A DNA stretch of 29,134 bases from CAWDLX01 sp046728155 (GTDB lineage: Bacteria; Actinomycetota; Actinomycetes; Mycobacteriales; Micromonosporaceae): positions 1 through 29,134 of the forward strand of contig JBKPDY010000032.1 in the NCBI GenBank assembly GCA_046728155.1. The letters are read 5' to 3'. Shown piece after piece: positions 7,122-14,312 of the stretch. Below the pieces are notes generated by a model. The model ran no database searches. It was not told the origin of the DNA and saw only the letters and a list, made by a program, of their open reading frames with translations. The first letter of the stretch is position 1, and each line of letters opens with the position of its first letter. A program made the position numbers and the translations under genes.

Positions 7122-7685
7122 TCAGCTGGCCAGGGATAGGCAGGCGACGCGTGCCCCGGCGTCACCCGCGTGGCCGGGGGCGCTCTTGGTCTTGTCCGCG
7201 TGGATCACCAGCGACCCTGGGCGGCTGGGGCCGAAGTTCCAGGGTTGCTTGGCCGTGGACGTGGCGGCGCCGCTCGCGTCGGTCGTGAAGTCCAGCCAGA
7301 CCTCGTTTTCCGGGTTCGCGTACGCAGGGTCGACCGACGGCGGCGAGGCGGACGCGGCTGGGTCGGGCTGGTGCTGGTAGTGCTGACCAGCCGCGCTGCC
7401 GTCGGCGCCGCACGGGTTCTGGTGCAGGTGTGCGCCGTACGCCCGGTCCGGTCGCAGGCCCGTGACGGCCAGCTGGATCTGCGTTCCTGCCGCGGCCTGC
7501 GTAATGGTGACGGTCGCGGTTGCCCCCGCCGGCACGAGGGCAGAGTCGTAACTCACGGCCATCGCGCCCGGGGCGTACGGCGCGAAGGTGCCATTTACGG
7601 CGTACGGCGTCGGTTGCGAGACGGTTGTGGCGTCCGCCGTGCAACCGGCGGCCAGGACGACCACGAGCACCATGACACCGCGCAT
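7122..7685 (-). CDS. Cu/Zn-type superoxide dismutase-like lipoprotein (SodC family)
   Basis: The 187-residue product begins with a hydrophobic signal ending in lipobox LAAGC (Cys15), so it should be anchored on the outside of the membrane. The SOD beta-barrel follows: GAHLHQNPCG with His86 and His88, GQHYQH with His102/His105, and SLVIHADK with His162. Cys92 and Cys182 can form the conserved disulfide. The copper ligands of the family therefore look present. The zinc loop, normally with further His and the GHHAGDLPN-like segment, is replaced by DPAYANPENEVWLDF, so a Cu-only or non-dismutase role is possible. It would convert superoxide to peroxide and oxygen if active. It sits alone. Confidence 0.85.
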   Translation of the reverse strand: MRGVMVLVVVLAAGCTADATTVSQPTPYAVNGTFAPYAPGAMAVSYDSALVPAGATATVTITQAAAGTQIQLAVTGLRPDRAYGAHLHQNPCGADGSAAGQHYQHQPDPAASASPPSVDPAYANPENEVWLDFTTDASGAATSTAKQPWNFGPSRPGSLVIHADKTKSAPGHAGDAGARVACLSLAS

Positions 7686-8022
7686 GACCTACGCCCCCCG
7701 ACGGCTCTTCCTCACCGCAGGATACGGACACGGCGCGGTACGCGCGCCCGGTCTCAGTAGGCTTGACACGTCGGGGGTAACGAGAGCGCCAAAATGGCAC
7801 AGCGGGTGCACACCCGTCCTCGTGCACGCACAACACTCGTGTAGATCAAACCGTTACAAGCATCGAAGCTGATCTACATCACGACGACTGACTCGCTCGC
7901 GCCATGACGGCACTGCGTCGCCCAACACTCACACGTACCACGGACCACAGCCGGACCCTTGGCAACACCCGGGAATCCGCCGCGCGTTCCTGAATGCCTT
8001 CCAAGAGGACTTCCGCGCAAGG
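7686..8022. other. 337-bp spacer between the SOD-like and GH6 genes
   Basis: No gene is supported here. The spacer separates two minus-strand genes, so it should hold the GH6 terminator and the SOD promoter. The inverted repeat listed at 7840-7878 is the clearest element. A TTGACA occurs on the plus strand near 7764 but has no spaced -10 partner, so I do not call it. Confidence 0.5.
7840..7878. promoter_or_regulatory. 9-bp perfect inverted repeat
   Basis: TGTAGATCA (7840-7848) and TGATCTACA (7870-7878) are exact reverse complements with a 21-base gap. The half-sites lie about three helical turns apart (30 bp between arm starts), a geometry suited to a dimeric regulator. It lies 155 bases upstream of the SOD-like start and 145 bases beyond the GH6 stop. 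A long-range hairpin for the GH6 transcript is the other reading. Confidence 0.35.
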
Positions 8023-9075
8023 TCAGTTGCCTCCGGTCAGCTGCGCTGTGGCGGCATGGCGCCGGTCGGCCGCCGTGACCATAGGGCTGTTGGCGATGAG
8101 GTCGCGCGCCAGTCTGGGCGAAAAGTCGAAGGCGTAGTCGGTTCCGCAGTAGCCGTCCGACTCGCCCGGTCCTTTGATCCAGAGAATGGCGGCCAGATGA
8201 TGACGGCGGGTTGCGGTACTAGGCATTTCACCGAGAGCCTGGCCTGCCGGGTTGCACCATGCGTTCTGGTGGTTAGCCTGTGCGGTCGGTTGACCGAGGC
8301 CGTTGCGGGAGGTGTCGATGACGAAGTCGCGGTACCCGACAAGATTGGAGAGTTTCCGGCCCCACGCATAGCTTTGGGTCGTGGTTTGACGGTTAGAGAC
8401 GTTGACCGAGAACCCCTCAGCATATTGAATACCCGACTCTACGAGGCGTTTTGCCATCTCTGCGATGGGCCTCCACCGGGAGTGCCCTGCGTCGAGGTAT
8501 ACGTACTGGCCGGCGTCCACGAGTCGTTTGACGTTGCGCTTGAGCAACGCCGCACGCTCGGCGTTGAAGCAGTCAGCCGCTATCGCGTCCGGCTCCATAA
8601 TAATGACCGTCCGGGCCGTGCCGATGCCGGCGATGAGCTGACCGATCCACTGGTCGTAGGCGGCGGCTGTGGGCGCACCGCCTTGATCCCAGCAATCCCG
8701 ATCTGGCACGTAGTATGCGACGAACACTGCTAGAGCGCCCTCCTGCTGTGCCCGGCGTGCATCGGCATGTACGTCGGCCAGATCCTGCCGATTGTTGAGC
8801 CAGACGGCTTGTGGCTGGGAGGTGATCGGGTCGAGCCAGGTGGCGCCGTGGTGGTCGGTCTTCCAACGGTCGGCTGCTGTGTCGGGAGCGCGGAACAGCT
8901 TGGCCTCGTAGAAGGGCTCCTTTAGTCCGACGTATGTAGTCGACGGGCCGAGAGCGATTGCCTGTCCGTAGCCACTGATCGTGTACGCCAGGATGATGAG
9001 GCACCCCAGCGCCACTCCAAGCCGCCGCAAGCTCTGCGCAGTCCTGTTCGGTCGCGACAACGACGTTCTCGGCAT
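8023..9075 (-). CDS. Glycoside hydrolase family 6 (cellulase / cellobiohydrolase-like)
   Basis: The ATG at 9075 has GGTGG upstream and gives 350 residues. Residues 16-40 form a hydrophobic signal or anchor, so the enzyme works outside the membrane. Both GH6 signatures are present: YYVPDRDC (121-128, Asp127) and VIIMEPDAIA (157-166, with Asp163 at the general-acid position). YLDAGHSRW (Asp195), NVSNR, DFVIDTSRNG, WCNPAGQALG and GPGESDGYC (Asp307, the candidate base) complete the active site, so the enzyme looks functional. GH6 enzymes cleave beta-1,4-glucan with inversion. No carbohydrate-binding module is attached, so a soluble or shorter beta-glucan is a plausible substrate. An in-frame extension to 9396 exists but is not protein-like. 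Confidence 0.9.
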   Translation of the reverse strand: MPRTSLSRPNRTAQSLRRLGVALGCLIILAYTISGYGQAIALGPSTTYVGLKEPFYEAKLFRAPDTAADRWKTDHHGATWLDPITSQPQAVWLNNRQDLADVHADARRAQQEGALAVFVAYYVPDRDCWDQGGAPTAAAYDQWIGQLIAGIGTARTVIIMEPDAIAADCFNAERAALLKRNVKRLVDAGQYVYLDAGHSRWRPIAEMAKRLVESGIQYAEGFSVNVSNRQTTTQSYAWGRKLSNLVGYRDFVIDTSRNGLGQPTAQANHQNAWCNPAGQALGEMPSTATRRHHLAAILWIKGPGESDGYCGTDYAFDFSPRLARDLIANSPMVTAADRRHAATAQLTGGN

Positions 9076-9590
9076 GTTGATCCACCAAGTACCGGCCGAC
9101 CCGGTACACACCGGCGCCGTCGCTGCCCTGAGCCGAATGAAGCGACCTGCACCGCGTGCTTCCAGGGCTTCCGTCAACGTCGGGTAGATCGGCCCGGGCT
9201 CATCGATGTTATCAGTTGCGTAGCCCCGGCGAGGCGAACTGCCTAGCTTCGGTTCGCCTCGCACCGGGTAGGCGAACCTCCGCGCAATGAGCGACGAGGC
9301 GCGAGAGTGTCGCTGGGGGACGTGATGTCGGGTTGGGCCGAACGAGTTGCCAGCGCACGCGTCGTGCCGCGTGAACCCTCGACACTGCCCGACCATGCTT
9401 GATATGCAAGTAACCTTTGGTGATCCACGCCACCGACGTGCCCGCCCCGCTGCTGGTCCCGGATGCTCCGATCCAAATCAGCGTCGCCGTGGCCTGCCAG
9501 CACGCCAGCGCCGGCGACTGGACAACCTAGGGCCGACATCGTACGACGCGTTGCAACACCCAACGGCCCAGCAAGGTCTGAAGGAGCGCC
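9076..9590. other. 515-bp spacer between GH6 and SET-domain genes (divergent)
   Basis: This spacer must hold both promoters. It contains the strong inverted repeat at 9229-9262. A short plus-strand frame 9420-9530 (37 codons from GTG, ending in TAG) reads protein-like (VPAPLLVPDAPIQISVAVA) but is too short and unrecognised to call; it may be a gene scrap. No CebR-like palindrome (TGGGAGCGCTCCCA) is seen. Confidence 0.5.
9229..9262. repeat. 11-bp perfect inverted repeat (hairpin)
   Basis: GCGAGGCGAAC (9229-9239) pairs exactly with GTTCGCCTCGC (9252-9262) over a 12-base loop. A third partial copy, AGGCGAACC, follows at 9270-9278. The hairpin is 154 bases upstream of the GH6 start. It could be a terminator of a lost minus-strand gene, an operator with repeated AGGCGAAC half-sites, or a leader structure. 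There is no T-run. Confidence 0.5.
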
Positions 9591-10112
9591 ATGCCCATGA
9601 CCGCACCTCCTTATCCGGTCCACTGCTGGCTGACCCCTCGCGCCCGGGTCGGTCCATCCCATATCGAAGGCAAAGGGTTGTTCGCCACCGCCGAACTCTA
9701 CGAGTGCGAGATAGTGATGCGGCTGGGCGGACAGCTCATCGACGACGCGACGCTGGCCGCCCTCGCCCCGCCTTACAGCAGCCTCACCGTCGACCACGGC
9801 CTGCACCTGCTGCTCGACCCAGCTCACCCCGTGCGGTACGGCAACCACTCCTGCGACCCCAACCTCTGGCACACCGACGCCGTCACTGTCGTTGCGCGTA
9901 GAAACATCGCGCCCGGTGAGGAACTGACGATCGACTACGCCACCCACACTGGCATCGACACCTGGACCATGATCTGCCAATGCGCCAGCCCTCTCTGCCG
10001 AGGCACCGTGAGCGGCCGCGATTGGCGTCTGCCGCAGCTCAGAGAAGCCTACGGCCACCACTGGAGCCCACCACTGCTCGACCGCATCAACAGCGAGCCC
10101 GCCGGCGGATGA
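9591..10112 (+). CDS. SET-domain protein (putative lysine methyltransferase)
   Basis: The 173-residue product is preceded by AAGGAG seven bases before ATG 9591. It carries a complete compact SET domain: GKGLFA near 27-32, NHSCDPN (85-91), and GEELTIDY (109-116), which form the knotted SAM/lysine site. It ends with a post-SET-like CxCxxxxC (Cys129, 131, 136) that together with Cys88 can bind zinc. The chemistry of the family is SAM-dependent lysine methylation. Eukaryotic SET enzymes act on histones and other proteins. Bacterial substrates are mostly unknown, and nothing next to this gene names one. The frame is intact, and a decayed oxidoreductase remnant lies downstream. Confidence 0.86.
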   Translation: MPMTAPPYPVHCWLTPRARVGPSHIEGKGLFATAELYECEIVMRLGGQLIDDATLAALAPPYSSLTVDHGLHLLLDPAHPVRYGNHSCDPNLWHTDAVTVVARRNIAPGEELTIDYATHTGIDTWTMICQCASPLCRGTVSGRDWRLPQLREAYGHHWSPPLLDRINSEPAGG

Positions 10113-10146
10113 ACGAGCCCAGCAAGGAAGGCATTCAGAGAGTTGC

Positions 10147-10455
10147 GAGATCCAAGGTCGCGTGGTCCCCAGCACCGCATGGCCCCGGGTTCTCGCCGTC
10201 CATGGCCGCGCAGCCCGACCCCGGGTCACACCTATTGCAGGCGGAGTAGACGGGATAGCGAAAGTACGAACAGCCGGGGGCGCTGCAGCAGCTTCCCCAC
10301 CAATCGTGGCCACGTTACGCAGCCGCCGTGACGCGCCTCGGCCCGAAATCACCTGGCCCGGGGCGCAGTAGCACATTGGAGGGCGTCTAGTCGATGAACG
10401 CGGTCTCCACCGGATGCAGTGAGCCGCCGGCGCGGGCCACCCTTCAATCGTCGTC
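10147..10455 (-). pseudogene. Heavily decayed second copy of a 2Fe-2S/FAD hydroxylase operon
   Basis: Three stretches match the better-preserved copy at 12.6-13.7 kb. Bases 10346-10455 match the 2Fe-2S subunit region at 13339-13451 (CAPGQVIS versus CTPGQVMS, plus the same upstream segment encoding the turn before it). Bases near 10305-10325 encode LRNVATIGGE, a hallmark of the FAD subunit. Bases 10147-10205 match 12926-12990 (RGHAVLGT). The order on the minus strand is 2Fe-2S, then FAD, as in the intact operon, but most of both genes is deleted and the frames are broken. The deletions differ from those of the other copy. The rest of 10113-10467 shows nothing. Confidence 0.66.
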
Positions 10456-10467
10456 GCCTCTGCGGGC

Positions 10468-11499
10468 TCAGCCCTTCTGCTCAGCGTGGCCGCCGAACTC
10501 GCTGCGCATCGCGGAGAGCACCTTGCCGGTGTACTCGCCGAGGCCTCGTGACTCGAACCGCTCGATGAGCGCCGCGGTGATCACGCCCGCGGGTACACCC
10601 TCGTCGATGGCGGCCTGCACGGTCCAGCGACCCTCACCGGAATCCGAAACCCGGCCTGCGAACTCACCCAGCTCGGGTGAGCGGGCCAACGCGGCTGCAG
10701 TGAGGTCCACGAGCCACGAGGAGATGACCGTGCCGCGTCGCCAGAGTTCGGCCACCTCGACCGTGTCAATGTCGTACTGGTATGCCTCGGGGTCGCGCAG
10801 CGGCGCGGTCTCAGCGTCGGTGGCGCGACTGGCCTTCCCCGTGTTGGCGTGTTTGATGATCGACAAACCTTCGGCGATGGCGGCCATCATCCCATACTCC
10901 ACACCGTTATGGATCATCTTTACGAAGTGGCCGGCACCGCTTGGTCCACAGTGGAGGTATCCCTCGGGCGCGGTCCCGTCGGTCTTGGCCCGGCTCGGTG
11001 TGGGGGCCGCGCTCCCCCGGCCCGGTGCGATGCTTCTGAAGATCGGATCGAGGAAGGCCACGGGCGCCTCCTCGCCGCCGATCATAAGGCAGTATCCGCG
11101 TTCCAGGCCCCACGTTCCGCCGGAGGTGCCGCAGTCGACGTAGTGCATGCGGTGTACTGCGAACTGCCGGGCGCGGGTGATGTCGTCGCGGTAGTACGAG
11201 TTACCGCCGTCGATCACGACATCGTCTGGGTCGAGGAGCGCGATGACCTCGTCGAGCGTGGCTTGGACGGCTTCGACCGGCACCATCAACCAGATGGCCC
11301 GCGGCCGGTTCAGTCTCGCGACGAGGTCGGCGAGCGAACTGGCACCGATCATCCCGTCAGCTCCGAGTTGCCTCACGGTCGCCTCGGTGCGTGCGTACCC
11401 TACACATTCGTGGCCGTCGCGCAGGAGTCGGCGGACCAGGTTCGCACCCATCCGTCCGAGCCCCACCATGCCGAGCTGCATGGGTGTGTCAGTTGTCAT
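10468..11499 (-). CDS. gnd: 6-phosphogluconate dehydrogenase, decarboxylating (YqeC/GndA-like short form)
   Basis: The 343-residue product has GMVGLGRMGANLVRRLL (Rossmann NADP site, about 10-26), DDVVIDGGNSYYRDD, DCGTSGGTWGLERGYCLMIG and GPSGAGHFVKMIHNGVEYG with the catalytic Lys and Asn. This is the short 6PGD type (about 300-340 residues) rather than the 470-residue one. It oxidises and decarboxylates 6-phosphogluconate to ribulose 5-phosphate, making NAD(P)H. AAAGGG lies about nine bases before ATG 11499; an internal ATG follows at codon 7. No glucose-6-phosphate dehydrogenase gene is in the window, though in other actinobacteria the two may be neighbours. It is flanked by oxidoreductase wreckage but itself appears intact. 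Confidence 0.92.
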   Translation of the reverse strand: MTTDTPMQLGMVGLGRMGANLVRRLLRDGHECVGYARTEATVRQLGADGMIGASSLADLVARLNRPRAIWLMVPVEAVQATLDEVIALLDPDDVVIDGGNSYYRDDITRARQFAVHRMHYVDCGTSGGTWGLERGYCLMIGGEEAPVAFLDPIFRSIAPGRGSAAPTPSRAKTDGTAPEGYLHCGPSGAGHFVKMIHNGVEYGMMAAIAEGLSIIKHANTGKASRATDAETAPLRDPEAYQYDIDTVEVAELWRRGTVISSWLVDLTAAALARSPELGEFAGRVSDSGEGRWTVQAAIDEGVPAGVITAALIERFESRGLGEYTGKVLSAMRSEFGGHAEQKG

Positions 11500-11593
11500 G
11501 GTCGTCCCTTTCTGCCGCGCGGCCCACCGGCTGCTTCGCTGCTGGCCGATCCCCCATTGGTCCTACGGATCGCATCGGCGGGACAGGTCCGGA

Positions 11594-12463
11594 TCACGGC
11601 TGCCAGTGGTGCCGGCGCAGGTAGGTTTCGAGGGTCACCATCTGGGGGTTGACCCGGCGCAGCCAGTTCAGATCGGCGTGGTAGCCGGTGGTCTCGAACC
11701 ACCGGTTCATCACGTACATCTCCTCGCCCTGCTGCTTGCGGAAGTCGTCCCAAGAGACCTGCCGCACCGCGACCGGCCGCTGGGTGAAGCGGGTGAATAC
11801 CTCGGAGGTTTCCGCCATCGACAGCTCATCCCCGGCCAGATCCACCGACCGGCCCGTCCACCGGGCAGGCTCGCTGAGCGCCATCAGCGTGAACGCACCG
11901 ATGTCCTCGACACTGACCTGCTGCAGCGGCCGGTCCGACGATAGCGGCGTCACCAACGAGCCGCCATTGATCGCCTCACGGTAGAGCTCCCAGTTCTCCA
12001 TCAAGAACACCGGCCGCAGCACGGTGTACGGAACCGAGCCGGCCGCCAGGTGCCGTTCGACCTGATACTTGCTGTCGAAGTGCGGGATGCCCGTGTTCTG
12101 GTCGGCGCTGCCGACCGAACTGAACACGAAGTGCCCGACCCGCGCCTCTTCGGCCAGATCCACCATCAACTTCCCCTGCTCCACCTCCCCGTCATAGCCG
12201 GCCTCGTAGAACTGCGTCACGCAGAACACCGCCACCGCACCTGCCAGCGCGCGGCGCAGCGATTCCGCGTCGGTCATATCCCCGGCAACGACCTCCGCGC
12301 CCTGACCAGCCAGGGCGCGGGCAGCGGGCTTACCTGGGTTGCGGGTCAATGCCCGCACCGGTATCCCTGCCGCCAGCAGGCGGCGCGCGACAGCTCCGCC
12401 TTGCTGGCCGGTAGCCCCGGCCACCAGAACCGGAGAATGTGTCTTGTCTGCGTCCAAAGGCAT
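11594..12463 (-). CDS. NmrA-like NAD(P)-binding protein (atypical SDR)
   Basis: The 289-residue product starts with a Rossmann NAD(P) site VLVAGATGQQGGAVARRLL (about 12-30) followed by RNPGKPAARAL and AEVVAGDMTDAESLRRAL. VGHFVFSSVGSAD, YQVERHL, YTVLRPVFLMENW and the C-terminal half are as in NmrA/HSCARG-type proteins. Members sense the NADP(H) state or reduce small substrates; they lack a regular YxxxK. GGTGA lies about eight bases before the ATG at 12463. The gene reads toward gnd, with 94 bases between, so cotranscription is possible. The function of this copy cannot be narrowed further. Confidence 0.88.
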   Translation of the reverse strand: MPLDADKTHSPVLVAGATGQQGGAVARRLLAAGIPVRALTRNPGKPAARALAGQGAEVVAGDMTDAESLRRALAGAVAVFCVTQFYEAGYDGEVEQGKLMVDLAEEARVGHFVFSSVGSADQNTGIPHFDSKYQVERHLAAGSVPYTVLRPVFLMENWELYREAINGGSLVTPLSSDRPLQQVSVEDIGAFTLMALSEPARWTGRSVDLAGDELSMAETSEVFTRFTQRPVAVRQVSWDDFRKQQGEEMYVMNRWFETTGYHADLNWLRRVNPQMVTLETYLRRHHWQP

Positions 12464-12596
12464 CGGCGGTCACCCGACCAGTTCGTCGAACGAAGCGCCG
12501 CTGAAGCAGCGAACTCTCGCGTTAGGCTGTCAACAACCTTCCCTTGATACTACGGCAGCGGGCGGTCGAACCCTGACGGCATTGGGAGTTTCCGGC

Positions 12597-13192
12597 GGTG
12601 GGACGCCGCGCTTCCGGGTCGGCGTCGTCGACGGCGAAAGGCGCGGTCTTGTAGGCGATCTGAACGCGGCTGGCAGCATCGCTGGCCTGCTCCTGGATTT
12701 CGGCCACGACCAAGCCGACCGGCTGGCCGGTGAACCGGACCCGCTCGTCCTGTAGGGGCGTAAGGCCCTGCGCCCAAAGCCAGAGGGAAAGTTTCCTTTC
12801 GGCGTGAGCCGGGGGACGTTATCGTGAGTGAGCACCGCGAGTACGCCCGGCATCTGCATCGCGCGTGAAGTGTCGATGCCTGTGATCCATCCGGCGGGCA
12901 CGGTGCTCTGAACTAGGTTCGTCGCGATGCAGGCGTCGCTGGTGCCCAGAACTGCATGGCCCCGGTTCTCACCGTCCATGGCCCTCACGCGCAGCCGCGA
13001 GTCGTCGGTCTCGATCGCGCCGAGGCCCGGCAGATCGGTGATGTCAACGAGGCGACCGGGCTCCTCCACCCCGCACTTCATGAGGTCGACCAGCGTGGTG
13101 CCGCCGGCCACGAACCGCGCGGACGGGTCATGCGCAACCGCGTCGATGGCCTCGGTCATCTCGTGGGCTAGCAGAAAGTCAACCGTACGCAC
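12597..13192 (-). pseudogene. Fused remnant of FAD subunit and Moco-binding large subunit
   Basis: GTG 13192 overlaps the end of the 2Fe-2S gene, as in intact operons. Residues 1-70 are the FAD-subunit N-terminus (AHDPSARFVAGGTTLVDLMK, then GRLVDITDLPGLG). The frame then jumps in phase to that family's later DGENRGHAVLGTSDACIATN. It jumps again in phase to the N-terminal part of the molybdopterin subunit (STVPAGWITGIDTSRA, PGVLAVLTHDNVPRLTPKG). A frameshift near 12780-12800 then moves the large subunit into another frame (VVAEIQEQASDAASR, KTAPFAVDDADPEARRPT), recognisable to about 12597. Two large internal deletions plus a frameshift make this dead. The closest pattern is the YagTSR/PaoABC aldehyde-oxidoreductase type. 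Confidence 0.76.
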
Positions 13193-13692
13193 GGATCGAC
13201 TCCATCTCCTCGGCGGCGGCCCGCATGGCGGCGGCAATGTTCGGGTACGCACCGCACCGGCACAGGTTTCCGCTCATGAATTCCCGGATGGCGGCGTCGT
13301 TTCCGGTGTGACCCTCCTGGATGCAGCTCACGGCCGACATCACCTGGCCCGGCGTGCAGTAGCCACATTCGAAGGGCGTCGTGGTCGATGAACGCGCCCT
13401 GGACCGGATGCAGGGAGCCGTCGGCGTGGGCCAGCCATTCGATCGTCGTCACTTCGCGGTCCACGCGCTGCCACGCCAGCGTCAAGCAGGTCAGCACCCG
13501 CCGACCGTCCACGTGGACCGTACAGGCGCCGCACTGCCCCTGGTCGCAGCCTTTCTTGGTCCCGGTCAGCCCGGCGTACTCCCGCAGGGCGTCGAGCAAC
13601 GTGACCCGCGGTTCGATCGCGAGACGACGCTCTGAACCATTGATGCGCAAGCAGACTTCGAGAACGTGCGGTGCCGGTGTGACTCGTGCCAT
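13179..13692 (-). pseudogene. 2Fe-2S subunit of a molybdenum hydroxylase, one-base frameshift
   Basis: ATG 13692 follows GGAGG by eight bases. The N-terminal plant-ferredoxin-type domain keeps KGCDQGQCGACTVHVDG and LTC, the first cluster. After FIDHDA one extra base in a GGG run (13374-13376, CCC on the coding strand) shifts the frame. In the next frame the remainder is intact: FECGYCTPGQVMSAVSC, then GNLCRCGAYPNIA, giving the second cluster, with a stop at 13179 that overlaps the FAD start. With that single base removed the protein would be full length, about 170 residues. It delivers electrons between molybdopterin and FAD in xanthine/aldehyde oxidoreductases. The frameshift may be genuine or a sequence error, but the neighbours are certainly broken. 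Confidence 0.8.
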
Positions 13693-14312
13693 CGCGAGCA
13701 CCTCCGGGAGAGGTGACTTGGGCTGCTCTCTCATGCCGCCCGCGGACGCCCACGTTGCGCGACGGCCCAGCCTATCGGCAAACCACAACCTATCCGGAGA
13801 ATCAGAGTCTTCGGCCGTGCCCGAACGCAAGCGACCCTGCGGGTGATACCCCAGCCAGGTCGAGGCCGGTCAGGCACCGTTGACCAGTCGGCGACAACGT
13901 GGAGCCGTCGATCGCGCCAGCAGCCAACGCCTGGCCGGGTCCGCGCCCTCAGGCAATGCGCACACCCAGCCTGCTGGTCATCGTTCCCGACATCAACCGT
14001 CACGCTGATACTCCACTATGGACAGCTGGCGATTCGGAGACGGACCCTCTATGGCAATGGTGGGCGAGCCGGCAGTGATAGCTTCGCGGTGCCGACCGTC
14101 CTCGCCTGGGCGCGGCTGGTGCTGGGCGCTGCGTTCGGCGGCGCGGCGCGGACGGTGCTGTGGACAGCGGCCGCCAGGACGGCCGAGGCGCAACGTGCGC
14201 CTCCCCGATCTGCGTCCGATCGCGGGCGGGTCGATTCGCCTTACGCGGCCGGCACGTGGCGTTACGCTGACCGCGGATCCCACCGATCGGTTTGACCGGG
14301 GAGGGTGGATCA
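13693..14312. other. 620-bp spacer between divergent units; short coding-like scraps only
   Basis: No gene is supported. It holds promoters for the 2Fe-2S operon (leftward) and the dehydrogenase (rightward). Two short plus frames read protein-like. One starts at ATG 13954 and runs about 41 codons, ending PLWQWWASRQ. The other is 14091-14295, with PTVLAWARLVLGAAFGGAA. They lie in different frames close together, so they could be a frameshifted remnant of one small gene, but I recognise no family. The minus strand shows nothing convincing. Confidence 0.45.

Noticed and set aside
7764..7792. TTGACA as a -35 element on the plus strand
   Set aside because: No -10 at suitable spacing, and no plus-strand gene follows within 1.5 kb.
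9243..10376. 377-codon minus-strand ORF opposite the SET-domain gene
   Set aside because: Most of it is antisense to the SET gene and has no family features. Only its first part, near 10376, contains real but broken hydroxylase remnants, listed as a pseudogene.
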